NCBI RefSeq assembly: GCF_030817655.1
Contig: NZ_JAUSZM010000003.1
Location: forward strand, 4,960,001-5,024,000
DNA length: 64,000 nt
Source: Streptomyces sp. V4I2
GTDB taxonomy: Bacteria > Actinomycetota > Actinomycetes > Streptomycetales > Streptomycetaceae
Direction of reading: 5' to 3'
This document shows, one piece after another, positions 33,766-43,146 of this stretch (position 1 is its first letter; every line of letters starts with the position of its first letter). The translations under genes were made by a program, and so were the position numbers. The notes under the pieces are model-generated. The model was not told where the DNA came from. It was given only the letters and a program-made list of their open reading frames with translations, and did not search any database.

Positions 33766-35067
33766 CTAGACCGCCACCCCCGCAGGAGCCACCACCGGCC
33801 GCCGGATCACCAGCGCCATCAGCGCCGCCGCCGCGCACAGCGCACCCGACGCGTACCAGACCATGTCGTACTCGCCGAAGACGTCCCGTACGACGCCCCC
33901 GAGGAAGGCCACGAGCGCGGCGCCGACCTGGTGGGAGGCGAGGACCCAGCCGAAGACGATCGCGCTGTCGTCGCCGAAGTGCTCCCGGCACAGGGCCACG
34001 GTGGGCGGGACGGTGGCGACCCAGTCGAGGCCGTAGAAGACGATGAAGAAGAGCATCGGCGGGTGGACCGACGGGGCCAGCAGCATCGGGAGGAAGAGCA
34101 GCGAGATGCCCCTGAGCGCGTAGTACACCGCGAGCAGCCGGCGCGGTTCGAAGCGGTCGGTGAACCAGCCGGAGGCGATCGTGCCGACGACGTCGAACAC
34201 GCCGATGACCGCGAGCAGCGAGGCCGCCGCCGTGACGGGCATGTGGTGGTCGTGGGCGGCGGGCACGAAGTGGGTCTGGATCAGGCCGTTGGTGGAGGCG
34301 CCGCAGATCGCGAAGGTACCGGCCAGCAGCCAGAAGGGGCCGGTGCGGGCGGCCTTCCACAGCACGGTGACCGCACGCCGGGCGGCTCCGGGGACCGGCT
34401 CCGGCTTCGGCACGAACTCCTTGGCGCCGTACGGCTTCAGGCCCACGTCGGCCGGGTGGTCGCGCAGCAGCAGCCACACGAAGGGGACGACCGCGAGGGC
34501 CGCCAGCGACACCGTGACGGCCGCCGGGCGCCAGCTGTGCGTCTCGACCATCCAGGACAGCACCGGCAGGAAGATCAGCTGGCCGGAGGCCGAGGCGGCG
34601 GTGAGGATGCCGGTGACCAGGCCGCGGCGTTCGGTGAACCAGCGGTTGGTGACCGTCGCCGCGAAGGCCAGCGCCATCGAGCCGGAGCCCAGGCCGACCA
34701 GCAGACCCCAGCACAGCAGCAGCTGCCAGGCCGCCGTCATCCACACGGTCAGGCCGGACCCGATCGAGATGATCGTCAGGGCCACGGCGACGACCCGGCG
34801 GATGCCGAAGCGGTCCATCAGCGCGGCCGCGAAGGGCGCGGTGAGCCCGTACAGCGCGAGGTTGACGGAGACCGCCGCGCCGACCGTGCCGCGCGACCAG
34901 CCGAAGTCCTCGTTCAGCGGCTCGAAGAGCAGGCCGGGCAGGGAACGGAAGGCGGCGGCGCCGATGATCGTCACGAAGGTCACGGCCGCGACGAACCACG
35001 CCCTGTGGATGCGGGACGACTTTCCGGCGCGTGCCGCCTCTACGGCGGCTTCGGTTGTCTGGGTCAC
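33766..35067 (-). CDS. MFS transporter, oxalate/formate antiporter-like
   Basis: The 433-residue protein has 12 predicted membrane helices and MFS features: GWSRGTVGAAVSVNLALYGLTAPFAAALMDRFGIRRV after the second helix, and a central cytoplasmic loop of about 30 residues (PKPEPVPGAARRAV). The pattern of the first helices (FVTIIGAAAFRSLPGLLFEPLNEDFGWSRG) is typical of OFA-type MFS proteins. It may export or import a small acid. It is divergent from the GlxA-type regulator at 35139. Confidence 0.85.
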   Translation of the reverse strand: MTQTTEAAVEAARAGKSSRIHRAWFVAAVTFVTIIGAAAFRSLPGLLFEPLNEDFGWSRGTVGAAVSVNLALYGLTAPFAAALMDRFGIRRVVAVALTIISIGSGLTVWMTAAWQLLLCWGLLVGLGSGSMALAFAATVTNRWFTERRGLVTGILTAASASGQLIFLPVLSWMVETHSWRPAAVTVSLAALAVVPFVWLLLRDHPADVGLKPYGAKEFVPKPEPVPGAARRAVTVLWKAARTGPFWLLAGTFAICGASTNGLIQTHFVPAAHDHHMPVTAAASLLAVIGVFDVVGTIASGWFTDRFEPRRLLAVYYALRGISLLFLPMLLAPSVHPPMLFFIVFYGLDWVATVPPTVALCREHFGDDSAIVFGWVLASHQVGAALVAFLGGVVRDVFGEYDMVWYASGALCAAAALMALVIRRPVVAPAGVAV

Positions 35068-35138
35068 GACATAGAGCTTCCTTTCCGGCCGCCCTCCGAT
35101 CGAGTGGCCCGAAGGACATCATTCGCTATGATCGGGCC

Positions 35139-36182
35139 ATGGAAACGGCTCAGGGCTTCCGTCCCCACCGCGTCGTCGTCCTCGCCCTCGACGGCCTGCT
35201 CCCCTTCGAGCTGGGCATCCCGCACCGCATCTTCGGCCGCCCCAAGGACGCCGGGCGCCGGCACCTGTACGAGGTCGTCACCTGCTCGGTCCGCCCGCCC
35301 GGCCCCGTCGAGACCGACGCCGACTTCGCCATCCAGGTCGCCCACGGCCCGGAGATCCTGGCCACCGCCGACACCGTGATCATCCCGGCGTCGTACGAAC
35401 TCGGCCCGGTCTTCGAGGAGGGTGTGCTGACCGACGAACTGGCCGCCGCACTCGCCCACATCCGCCCCGGCACCCGCCTCGCCTCCATCTGCACCGGCGT
35501 CTACGTCCTGGCCGCCGCCGGCCTCCTCGACGGCCGGCCCGCCACCACGCACTGGGCCGAGGCCGAGCACCTCCAGCGCCTCTTCCCGCGCATCAAGGTC
35601 GACGCGGACGTCCTGTTCATCGACGACGGCGACATCCTGACCTCGGCGGGCGTCGCGGCCGGAATCGACCTGTGCCTGCACATGGTGCGCCGCGACCACG
35701 GCACGGCGGTCGCCAACGAGGTGGCCCGCCGCACCGTCGTACCGCCGCACCGCGACGGCGGGCAGGCGCAGTACATCCACCGCCCCGTGGCCGACCCGCA
35801 GCTGGCGACCACGACCGCCGCCCGCGCCTGGGCGCTGGGCCGCCTCCACGAGCCGATCCAGCTGCGGGACATGGCCGAGCAGGAAGCCATGTCCGTACGC
35901 ACCTTCACGCGCCGCTTCCGCGAGGAGGTCGGCATCAGCCCCGGCCAGTGGCTCACCCAACAGCGGGTGGAACGGGCCCGGCACCTCCTGGAGTCCACCG
36001 ACCTCTCCATCGACCAGGTCGCCCGGGACGCGGGCTTCGGCACCGCCCAGTCGATGCGCCAGCACCTACAGGCGGCCCTCGGTGTCACCCCCACCGCGTA
36101 TCGCCGCACCTTCCGCGCCGGGAGCGGCGGGACCGGCATCGGCGTGCCCGAGGGCCACGGCGGTGTCGGCAGCCTTCGGTGA
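35139..36182 (+). CDS. GlxA family (DJ-1/PfpI plus AraC HTH) regulator
   Basis: The 347-residue protein has an N-terminal DJ-1/PfpI-like domain (residues about 12-180: VVVLALDGLLPFELGIPHRIFG, SICTGVYVLAAAGLLDGRPATTHWAEAEHL, DILTSAGVAAGIDLCLHMV). The Cys of SICTGV is at the nucleophile elbow but may not be catalytic. It is followed by two AraC HTH motifs (about 230-325: MSVRTFTRRFREEVGISPGQWLTQQRVERARHLLESTDLSIDQVARDAGFGTAQSMRQHL). The divergent MFS gene is the likely target. Its 3' end overlaps the convergent MFS gene at 36066 by 117 bp. Confidence 0.87.
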   Translation: METAQGFRPHRVVVLALDGLLPFELGIPHRIFGRPKDAGRRHLYEVVTCSVRPPGPVETDADFAIQVAHGPEILATADTVIIPASYELGPVFEEGVLTDELAAALAHIRPGTRLASICTGVYVLAAAGLLDGRPATTHWAEAEHLQRLFPRIKVDADVLFIDDGDILTSAGVAAGIDLCLHMVRRDHGTAVANEVARRTVVPPHRDGGQAQYIHRPVADPQLATTTAARAWALGRLHEPIQLRDMAEQEAMSVRTFTRRFREEVGISPGQWLTQQRVERARHLLESTDLSIDQVARDAGFGTAQSMRQHLQAALGVTPTAYRRTFRAGSGGTGIGVPEGHGGVGSLR

Positions 36183-37352
36183 ACGGCCGGCGCGGCGCAC
36201 CTCGCCCCACCAGCCGACCGCCGTCAGCACCACGGTGAGGCCCACGCCGGCCAGGATGGCCGTGGAGGGTGCCGCCACCTTGAGGAGGCCACCGGCGAGG
36301 GAGCCCGTCGCCGCGTAGCCCGCGCCCGCGGCCGCGTACATCACCGAGTACCCCGCGGCCAGGGCGCTCGGCGGGAGGGCCTCGCGCAGGGACAGGTTGC
36401 GGGTGAGCATCGCGCAGGACTGGAGGGTGCCGCCGACGACCAGCGCGGCGGCGATCCCGGCCGGGTCCGGCGTCAGCGCCGCCAGGGCCACACAGGCCGA
36501 CGTGCCGGCCATCAGCACCACGCTGCGGGTGCGCAGCCGCCCGGGCCAGGACCGCAGACCGTGGACGAAGGCACCCAGGCCCCCGCCCACCGCCGTCCCG
36601 GTGAGCAGCGGACCGGTCCAGCCGACGCCGACGCCGCGCTGTTCGAGCAGGGCCGGCAGCACGAGTTCGGCCAGACCGAGCAGGGCCAGACTGGCCGCGC
36701 CCATGACGTACACCGGCCAGGCGCCGGCCAGGAGCCGGAGCTGCGACACGCCCGTCCGGTCCGCGCCGCCCGTGTCGTCCGCGCCCCACCCGGCCGGCAG
36801 GAGCCACAGGCCCGCGACCGACGACGCCATCAGGGCGGCGCCGAGGAGCAGCGGGACGGGCGGTGCGACACCGAGGGCGAGGCCGGCGACCGCGGCCGGG
36901 GAGACGGCCCAGATCCCGGCCGTCAGTATCGACTCGACGGACAGCGCCTGCGCCGTCGCACGCTCCGGGACGAGCACGGTGAGCAGCGTGCGCAGGCCAC
37001 CGGTGGCAGCGGCCGGGGCGGCACCGGCGACAAGGGCGAGCCCGGCGAGGACCGTCGGATGCGCGTCGGGGACCACCCCGAGCCCGGCGAAGGCGACGGC
37101 ACCGACCGCGAGGCCGACGGCCAGGTGGGCGCGGGCACGGTCGGGGCGCAGCCGCATCCCGAGGACGGGAGCGCCGGCGATCTCGCCGAGAACGTAGGCC
37201 GCCGCTAGGATCGCGCCCAGCGAGTAGCCGCCGGGGCGTTCGCGCACCAGGAAGACCAGGGCCAGCGGCGCCATGGCCACGGGCATGCGGGCGCCGACGG
37301 TGGTGCAGGACCAGATCAGGACCTGTTGGGAGGCGACGTCGCGGTAGCTCAT
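36066..37352 (-). CDS. MFS transporter
   Basis: The 428-residue protein has about 12 hydrophobic helices and MFS features: a GxxxGxxxG-like AYVLGEIAGAPVLGMRLRPDRARA loop after helix 2, and VGGTLQSCAMLTRNLSLREALPP late in the protein. It looks like a drug- or sugar-efflux type. The C-terminal tail overlaps the end of the GlxA gene on the other strand. The 107-bp gap after it before the alcohol dehydrogenase gene holds no gene. Confidence 0.82.
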   Translation of the reverse strand: MSYRDVASQQVLIWSCTTVGARMPVAMAPLALVFLVRERPGGYSLGAILAAAYVLGEIAGAPVLGMRLRPDRARAHLAVGLAVGAVAFAGLGVVPDAHPTVLAGLALVAGAAPAAATGGLRTLLTVLVPERATAQALSVESILTAGIWAVSPAAVAGLALGVAPPVPLLLGAALMASSVAGLWLLPAGWGADDTGGADRTGVSQLRLLAGAWPVYVMGAASLALLGLAELVLPALLEQRGVGVGWTGPLLTGTAVGGGLGAFVHGLRSWPGRLRTRSVVLMAGTSACVALAALTPDPAGIAAALVVGGTLQSCAMLTRNLSLREALPPSALAAGYSVMYAAAGAGYAATGSLAGGLLKVAAPSTAILAGVGLTVVLTAVGWWGEVRRAGRSPKAADTAVALGHADAGPAAPGAEGAAIRGGGDTEGRL

Positions 37353-37459
37353 GAAACGACGCTAAAGGCCGGGACTGACAACACCCCAGGGATTTCCGGC
37401 ACCTGTGGAAAACCCCTGACATGCCCCCGACGCATGCCCAGAACAGGCTCAGGACACGC

Positions 37460-38509
37460 TCAGAAAGTCAGCACCCCCCGAGCCACCCGCCCCGCCTCCG
37501 CGTCCGCCGCCGCCTTCTCGAAGTCCTCGACGGGGTACGTCTCCGTCACCAACTCGTCGAGCAGCAGCCGTCCTTCCCGGTACAGCTCGGCGTACAGCGC
37601 GATGTCCCGCTGCGGCCGCGAGGACCCGTAGCGGCAGCCCAGGATCGACTTGTCCAGGTACATGGACGAGACGAGGAAGGACGCCTCGGCCGTCGCCGGA
37701 GGCACGCCGAGCAGCACCGCCTGGCCATGACGGTCCAGCAGATCGATCGCCTGCCGGATCAGTTCCACCCGCCCCACGCACTCGAAAGCATGGTCCGCCC
37801 CCGTCGGCAGAACGTCCCGCACCCCCTCCGTCGAGGTGAGGAAGTGGGTCGCCCCGAACCTCCGCGCCACGTCCTCCTTCGCCGGGTTCGCGTCCACCGC
37901 GACGATCCGCAGGGCGCCCGCGATCCGCGCGCCCTGGAGGACGTTCAGCCCGATCCCGCCCGTGCCGATCACCAGCACGCTGTCCCCGCGGTCCACCTTG
38001 GCCCGGTTGAGCACGGCGCCCACGCCGGTCAGCACCCCGCACCCGATGAGCGCCGCGGACGGCGACGGGATGTCCTTCGGGATACGCACCGCCTGCACGG
38101 CCTTCACCACGGTCCGCTCCGCGAAGGCGGAGTTGGAGGCGAACTGGAACACGGGCCGCCCGCCCCGCGTGAACGGCTGCCCCGGCCGCCCGATCGCCCG
38201 TCGGCACATCGTCGGCCGCCCCCGGTCGCACTCGGCGCACGCACCGCAGTTGGCGAGCGTCGACAGCGCCACGTGATCCCCGGGCGCCACATGTGTGACA
38301 CCGGCCCCGACTGCCTCGACCACCCCCGCCCCCTCATGGCCGAGCACCACAGGAACGGGGAAAGGTATGGTCCCGTCCACCACGGACAGATCGCTGTGGC
38401 ACAACCCCGCCGCCGAGATCGCCACCAGCACCTCCCCGGGCCCCGGATCCCGTACGTCGAGATCGTCCACGACCTCGATCCGCGTCCCGTCGAACAGCAC
38501 GCCTCGCAT
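37460..38509 (-). CDS. zinc-dependent alcohol dehydrogenase (MDR family)
   Basis: The 349-residue protein has the catalytic zinc site (GLCHSDLSVVDG, VLGHEGAGVVEAVG), the structural zinc Cys cluster (CGACAECDRGRPTMC) and an NAD(P)-binding motif (VLVIGTGGIGLNVLQGARIAG). It oxidises an alcohol or reduces an aldehyde/ketone. ATG 38509 overlaps the TGA of the upstream acyl-CoA dehydrogenase gene, so the two are coupled. It is the end of the SDR-FadE-ADH run controlled from the operator at 40717. Confidence 0.88.
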   Translation of the reverse strand: MRGVLFDGTRIEVVDDLDVRDPGPGEVLVAISAAGLCHSDLSVVDGTIPFPVPVVLGHEGAGVVEAVGAGVTHVAPGDHVALSTLANCGACAECDRGRPTMCRRAIGRPGQPFTRGGRPVFQFASNSAFAERTVVKAVQAVRIPKDIPSPSAALIGCGVLTGVGAVLNRAKVDRGDSVLVIGTGGIGLNVLQGARIAGALRIVAVDANPAKEDVARRFGATHFLTSTEGVRDVLPTGADHAFECVGRVELIRQAIDLLDRHGQAVLLGVPPATAEASFLVSSMYLDKSILGCRYGSSRPQRDIALYAELYREGRLLLDELVTETYPVEDFEKAAADAEAGRVARGVLTF

Positions 38510-39675
38510 CACGCGGCCCCCTGTCGGCCCTTGGGTTCCCTCGGCAGACCGAGCACGCGCTCGGCGATGATCGTGCGCTGGATCTGGTCGGAGCCGCCGT
38601 AGATCGTGTCGGCCCGCGAGAACAGGAACAGGTGCTGGAACGCGTCGAGTTCGTACGACGCCGAAGCCGACCACTCCGCCGGCCCGACCGCCCCGCCGGC
38701 GCCCCGCACCAGCATCGCCAGCTCCCCGAGCCGCTGATGCCAGCCGCCCCACAGCAGCTTGGCCACACTGGGCGCCCCGGCATGACCCGCACCCGAACTC
38801 CCCAGCGTGCGCAGGGCGTTCCAGCGCATCACCCGCAACTCGGCCCACAGCCGCACCAGCCGCTCCCGTACGACGGCATCACGCACCGCCCCGGACTCGA
38901 CGGCCGCCCGCACCACCCGCGCCAACTCCTTGGCGAACCCGATCTGTTGAGCAAGTGTCGAGACGCCCCGCTCGAACCCGAGCAGACTCATCGCAACGCC
39001 CCAGCCCCCGCCCTCACCCCCGACAACGTGCTCCACGCGCGCGCGTGCCCCGTCGAAGAAGACCTCGTTGAAGTCGCTCGTCCCCGTCAGCTGCCGGATG
39101 GGCCGCACCTCGATCCGCCCGGGCTGCTCCATGGGCACGAGCAGGAAGGTGAGCCCGTGATGACGCCTGGACCCCGGCTCCGTGCGGGCGAGCACGAAGC
39201 ACCAGTCCGCCTCGTGGGCGAGAGACGTCCAGATCTTCTGCCCGGTGATCCGGTACGTCCCGTCCGAGCACCGCTCGGCCTTCGTACGCACCCCGGCCAG
39301 ATCCGACCCCGCCCCGGGCTCGCTGTACCCCTGACACCAGAGTTCCTCCCCGGCCGCGACCGGGGGCAGAAACCGGGACCGCTGCTCCTCGGTGCCGTGC
39401 GCGAGAAGGGTCGGGGCGAGCAGGTTCTCCCCGATGTGCCCGGAGCGCGGAGGCGCACCCGAGCGGGCGTACTCCTCGGCCCAGACAACCTGCTGGGTAA
39501 GCCCGGCGGTCCGGTTGCCGTACCCGCCCTCGGCCCACCCGAGCCCGATCCAACCGGCCTTGCCGAGGGTCCGCTCCCAGGTACGACGATCGAGTGACCC
39601 ATCGACATGCGCCGCAAGCCACTCCCTCGCCTCCGCCCGGAAGGCCTCATCCTCGCCGCTGAAACCAAAGTCCAC
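38509..39675 (-). CDS. acyl-CoA dehydrogenase
   Basis: The 388-residue FadE has the N-terminal helical domain (EDEAFRAEAREWLAAHV), the FAD/substrate region (WCQGYSEPGAGSDLAGVRTKA, TGQKIWTSLAHEADWCFVLART), and the C-terminal helices ending AERVLGLPREPKG. The second signature ITGQKIWTS and the EPGAGSDLA segment are typical of long/branched-chain FadE. A G-x-D-x-I-x-R segment near the end (GGSDQIQRTIIAERVLGLP) is the usual FAD-contact region. It oxidises acyl-CoA to 2-enoyl-CoA. Confidence 0.88.
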   Translation of the reverse strand: MDFGFSGEDEAFRAEAREWLAAHVDGSLDRRTWERTLGKAGWIGLGWAEGGYGNRTAGLTQQVVWAEEYARSGAPPRSGHIGENLLAPTLLAHGTEEQRSRFLPPVAAGEELWCQGYSEPGAGSDLAGVRTKAERCSDGTYRITGQKIWTSLAHEADWCFVLARTEPGSRRHHGLTFLLVPMEQPGRIEVRPIRQLTGTSDFNEVFFDGARARVEHVVGGEGGGWGVAMSLLGFERGVSTLAQQIGFAKELARVVRAAVESGAVRDAVVRERLVRLWAELRVMRWNALRTLGSSGAGHAGAPSVAKLLWGGWHQRLGELAMLVRGAGGAVGPAEWSASASYELDAFQHLFLFSRADTIYGGSDQIQRTIIAERVLGLPREPKGRQGAA

Positions 39676-39712
39676 GGACCTCTCCTCTCAACCCCGGCGA
39701 GTCCGACTCCCC

Positions 39713-39740
39713 AGGGGCGCGGGGAACTGCGCGACAAGCC
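39713..39740. repeat. copy of a dispersed GGGGCGCGGGGAACTGCGCG repeat
   Basis: This 28-bp element in the 105-bp gap between the SDR and FadE genes is a near-exact copy of elements at 50294, 50348 and 60559. Copies in inverted orientation form a hairpin. It is common in Streptomyces intergenic DNA. Confidence 0.85.
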
Positions 39741-39780
39741 ACAGACAACCCGCAGCCGCCATCCGCCAGAACCTCCCGAG

Positions 39781-40695
39781 TTATTGGGCGTTCGGCCTGT
39801 CCCCCCGCGCGGCGGCCCGTGACATCTCCGCCACCCGCGCAAGCATCGGCATCGGATCCACCCCCACCGACCCCGGCAAGAACTCCGCGATCGTCTCCGG
39901 CGTCCACCCGCCGGAGGCATACGCGGCCCGCAACTCCCTCGGCTGCGCCCACACCGCGATCTTCGGCCCGGCGATCGTGTACACCTGCCCCGTGATCTCC
40001 TGCTCCCGGGCCTTCTCCGACAGCAGGTAGACGACCAACGCGGCGACATCCTCCGGCTCACCGATCTCCGCCAGCTCCATGGGCACGTTCGCCGACATCC
40101 GCGTACGAGCCACGGGCGCCACCGCATTGGCGGTCACCCCGTACTTGTTCAAGCCGAGCGCGGCGCTCCGCACCAGCGAGATGATCCCGCCCTTCGCGGC
40201 GCTGTAGTTGGCCTGCGACACCGAGCCCTGGTGGTTGCCGCTGGTGAAGCCGATCAAGGTCCCCGCCCGCTGCTGCCGCATCACCGCGGAAGCCGCCCGG
40301 AACACCGTGAAGGTGCCCTTGAGATGAGTGGCGATGACCGGGTCCCACTCCTCCTCGGTCATGTTGAACAGCATCCGTTCGCGCAGGATCCCGGCGACGC
40401 ACACGACCCCGTCGAGCCGCCCGTACGAGGCCAGCGCCACGTCGACGACCCGCTGCCCGCCCGCCATCGTGGAGATGTCGTCGGCCACGGCGACCGCGTC
40501 GCCGCCCGCCGCCGCGATCTCCTTGACCACGGACTCGGCGATCTCGCTCGTCGGCGAGCCGCCGTCCATCGAGACGCCGTAGTCGTTGACGACGACCCGC
40601 GCCCCCTCGGCCGCCGCGCCCAGCGCGACCGCCCGGCCGATGCCCCGCCCGGCGCCCGTCACGGCGATCACCCTGCCTGCCAAGAAGTTCCCCAC
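39781..40695 (-). CDS. short-chain dehydrogenase/reductase, multifunctional-enzyme-2-like
   Basis: The 304-residue protein has the cofactor motif TGAGRGIGRAVALGAA, the NDYGVSMDGG segment, NAG-like VCVAGILRERMLFNMTEEEWDPVI, and the catalytic S...YxxxK (SQANYSAAKGGII). This NDYG-type SDR is the 3-hydroxyacyl-CoA dehydrogenase class of peroxisomal MFE-2 and mycobacterial side-chain SDRs. It likely oxidises the 3-hydroxyacyl-CoA made by the hydratases. The C-terminal 45 residues lack a clear match. An operator lies 22 bp upstream. Confidence 0.85.
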   Translation of the reverse strand: MGNFLAGRVIAVTGAGRGIGRAVALGAAAEGARVVVNDYGVSMDGGSPTSEIAESVVKEIAAAGGDAVAVADDISTMAGGQRVVDVALASYGRLDGVVCVAGILRERMLFNMTEEEWDPVIATHLKGTFTVFRAASAVMRQQRAGTLIGFTSGNHQGSVSQANYSAAKGGIISLVRSAALGLNKYGVTANAVAPVARTRMSANVPMELAEIGEPEDVAALVVYLLSEKAREQEITGQVYTIAGPKIAVWAQPRELRAAYASGGWTPETIAEFLPGSVGVDPMPMLARVAEMSRAAARGDRPNAQ

Positions 40696-40716
40696 GCCGG
40701 CCCCTTCCCGCGGTTT

Positions 40717-40731
40717 CTGACGGACCGTTAG
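40717..40731. promoter_or_regulatory. CTGAC-N5-GTTAG operator, divergent promoter
   Basis: CTGACGGACCGTTAG at 40717-40731 has one changed base in the right half. It lies between the SDR start (40695) and the cyclase start (40779), covering both directions. Confidence 0.75.
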
Positions 40732-40778
40732 ATTTTATGACCCGTGAGACAGTCGGAGACAAGCCCCAGGGAGGACGG

Positions 40779-41705
40779 ATGTCGCTGCCGGCCGAGTTCC
40801 ACGACATCGCCAAGCGCGTGAACAACTGGGGCCGTTGGGGGGCCGACGACGAGATCGGCACCCTCAACCTGATCACCGACGAGGTCGTCCGCGAGGCCGC
40901 GACCTGCGTACGGAGCGGTCGCCGGGTACCTCTGGCCCTCCCCCTCCAACACGACGGCGTGCAGACCGGACTGATGCCGGGCCGGGTCAATCCCCTGCAC
41001 GCCATGGTGCAGATCAACCAGGAGATCTTCGGGCCGGGCACGGTGGCGTGCAGCGACGACGCCGTGACCATGGGCCTGCAGGCCGCCACCCACTGGGACG
41101 CGCTCACCCACGTCTCGCACTCGGGCCGGCTCTACAACGGCCGCCCGGCCGGCACCGTCACGCCGCACGGCGGGGCGGAGTTCAGCGGCATCGACAAGGC
41201 ACGGCACATCGTCTCGCGCGGGGTGCTGCTCGACGTGGCCCGGGCCCGCCACAAGGACCGCCTCGACGGTGGGTACGCCGTCACTCCCGAGGACCTGGAG
41301 GCCGCCGAGGAACTCGCGGGCACGCGCGTGCGTGCCGGTGACATCGTGCTCGTCCGGACCGGGCAGATGCAGGTGTATCTCGCGGGCGACAAGCACGCGT
41401 ACAGCCATCCGTCGCCCGGCCTGTCGATCCGTACCCCGGAGTGGTTCCACGCGCGCGATGTCGCCGCGGTCGCCAACGACACCCTCACCTTCGAGGTCTT
41501 TCCGCCCGAGATCGAGGATCTGTGGCTGCCCGTACACGCGCTCGATCTGGTGGAAGTGGGGATGATTCAGGGCCAGAACTGGAATCTCGAAGAGTTGTCC
41601 ACAGCCTGTGGACAAGAAAGTCGCTACGCGTTCCTGTTGTCAGCGATGCCCGAACCCTTCGTCGGCGCCACGGGAACCCCGGTGGCACCCGTCGCGATCC
41701 TCTGA
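40779..41705 (+). CDS. cyclase/kynurenine formamidase-like hydrolase
   Basis: The 308-residue protein of the cyclase superfamily has NNWGRWGADDEIGTLNLI near the start and a metal-binding-type segment (AATHWDALTHVSHSG) that stands for the HxGTHxDxPxH motif. Further on are ISRGVLLDVARARHKDRLDGGYAVTPEDLEAAEE and GDIVLVRTGQMQ. Relatives hydrolyse amides or lactones, or cyclise acyl chains. ATG 40779 has a GGGAGGAC site. It is divergent from the SDR and shares its operator, so it may open a ring or lactone in the pathway. Confidence 0.82.
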   Translation: MSLPAEFHDIAKRVNNWGRWGADDEIGTLNLITDEVVREAATCVRSGRRVPLALPLQHDGVQTGLMPGRVNPLHAMVQINQEIFGPGTVACSDDAVTMGLQAATHWDALTHVSHSGRLYNGRPAGTVTPHGGAEFSGIDKARHIVSRGVLLDVARARHKDRLDGGYAVTPEDLEAAEELAGTRVRAGDIVLVRTGQMQVYLAGDKHAYSHPSPGLSIRTPEWFHARDVAAVANDTLTFEVFPPEIEDLWLPVHALDLVEVGMIQGQNWNLEELSTACGQESRYAFLLSAMPEPFVGATGTPVAPVAIL

Positions 41706-42167
41706 TCCGCCAAGGCCCCAGGCCGCCAGGCCGCCAGGCCGCATGCCTCCAATGACCGTCGGACGGCGACGCACCACTGCCCGCCCCGAGCACGGCACCG
41801 CGCCGCCATCCGACTCCGGCGCGCCCTCCCCCACTCTCGACTTCGCTCGAGCGGGGGGACCCCCATCGATCCCTCCTGGCCCTGAAAGAACCGACGCCGA
41901 ATCACGACCCGCACTCGGCGAGGGCTCCCGTCACCGAACCCCTCGTCGTCCCCTCACGGCGAATCGCTGACCACAAGCGTGTTCAAACGGTCACGCGGCG
42001 TCAACACCTGTTCGGGGATTTATCACTTACACCCGTTTTGCCGTGGCCGCGCACAGAAGCACGTCCGGCGCACGGATTGACCGCCCACAAAGGGACGACA
42101 GCGCTTTCTGCGACCGCGCGCCGGACCACCGGCATTTTCACGGGACCCGAGTCCACCGTGCGCCGGT
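41706..42167. other. 462-bp intergenic stretch with a common hairpin repeat
   Basis: No gene is supported. The left end has three copies of AGGCCGCC. Near 41829-41866 the sequence CCCCCACTCTCGACTTCGCT with its downstream partner CGAGCGGGGGG forms a hairpin that is a known dispersed Streptomyces repeat type. It may act as a terminator for the cyclase gene. The rest shows nothing I can name. Confidence 0.5.
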
Positions 42168-42644
42168 TCACACCGCCTCGAAGGCCAGCCCCTCGTACGC
42201 CGAAGCGCCGTCCCCGTAGGTCGTCGCGCCCTCCTCGGGCCCTGAACACCGGTCCAGTTCGCACCAGATGCGCTTGCCGGCACCTTCCGGACTCCAGCCC
42301 CAGCGGTCGGCGAGTCCGTCGACGAGGGCGAGGCCCCGGCCACCCGTCTGGTCACCGTCCACGCAGCGCGGCACCGGGGCGCGGTCGCTGCGGTCGGCCA
42401 CCTCGAGGCGTACGGTGGCCGACTCCGCCTCGACGGGCGGCAGGGACAGTCGCAGCACGGCCGGACAGCCGGTGTGGACCACGGCGTTGGTGACGAGTTC
42501 GGAGACGAGCAGGATCAGGGTCTCCGCGAGCGACTCGTCGTCCCCTATGCCGGACCCGGCAAGGCGCGAGCGGGCCCACCTTCGGGCTCGCCCCACCTCG
42601 GCGGGGTCGGGCCGGATCTCCAGCTGCACTTGAAGCACCTGCAC
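42168..42644 (-). CDS. ATP-binding protein, anti-sigma kinase type
   Basis: The 158-residue protein has a GHKL/RsbW-type ATPase domain: N-box SELVTNAVVHT, a G1-like DRSDR region, and G2 GGRGLALVDGLADRWGW, ending with KRIWCELD. Such proteins in Streptomyces regulate sigma or anti-anti-sigma factors, and dozens of copies exist per genome. It is followed by the 462-bp gene-free stretch and preceded by another long gap, so it is monocistronic. Confidence 0.82.
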   Translation of the reverse strand: MQVLQVQLEIRPDPAEVGRARRWARSRLAGSGIGDDESLAETLILLVSELVTNAVVHTGCPAVLRLSLPPVEAESATVRLEVADRSDRAPVPRCVDGDQTGGRGLALVDGLADRWGWSPEGAGKRIWCELDRCSGPEEGATTYGDGASAYEGLAFEAV

Positions 42645-42837
42645 CGCTCACACCATCCGAACCGGCGGACACATAGCCTCGCGCCTCACGAGGGCCACGA
42701 TCGTAGCCATTTTTTGCGTGGCCACAACAATGGCCAAAGCCGGGGTCACGGAACGTGAATCCCTTATGAGACAGCATGGTTGACGTACAGTCACCCCAAC
42801 AAGCGCTTCGGGCATATTCCAGCGCGAAGGAGTACCC

Positions 42838-43029
42838 GTGCGGGATACTGTGCGACGCTCGTCGGGGGAAGTCGAACAAGCAGAGGCCGACGGCCTTTCT
42901 GCCCTGCGAACAGCGGCGCGCACCGCCGGATCCGGAGCCGCCTCCAAGGCAACTCCGGCATGGCTCGTGCTCGGAACCATTCGCATCTCACACAAGGTAC
43001 CGGAGCGGCACTCCGACTCCGGGACGTGA
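42838..43029 (+). CDS. small hypothetical protein
   Basis: A 63-codon frame begins with GTG after an AAGGAG site 5 bp upstream. It has balanced composition (VRDTVRRSSGEVEQAEADGLSALRTAARTAGSG...) and sits in an otherwise empty 500-bp stretch. TTGACG at 42780-42785 could be a -35 element. The amphipathic helix at residues 8-30 resembles the start of larger regulators, so it may be a truncated gene. No function is assigned. The rest of 42645-43146 holds nothing else I can support. Confidence 0.35.
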   Translation: MRDTVRRSSGEVEQAEADGLSALRTAARTAGSGAASKATPAWLVLGTIRISHKVPERHSDSGT

Positions 43030-43146
43030 CGAGTCACACCTAGGACACAACCCGATATCAACGCTCCGTGATTCCGGTATGCCACAATCCGCGACATCCG
43101 TCCGGGCGGCCCCGGCGATATCCCAGCACACTCGCCTTTCCGCCCT

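Noticed and set aside
33721..35379. A 552-codon plus-strand frame across the MFS gene
   Set aside because: It is the antisense shadow of an MFS transporter; the sequence is Asp/Arg/Gly repeats without structure.
41829..41866. CCCCCACTCTCGACTTCGCT hairpin as a possible novel regulatory RNA
   Set aside because: The same hairpin type is a common dispersed Streptomyces intergenic repeat, so it is described but not claimed as new.
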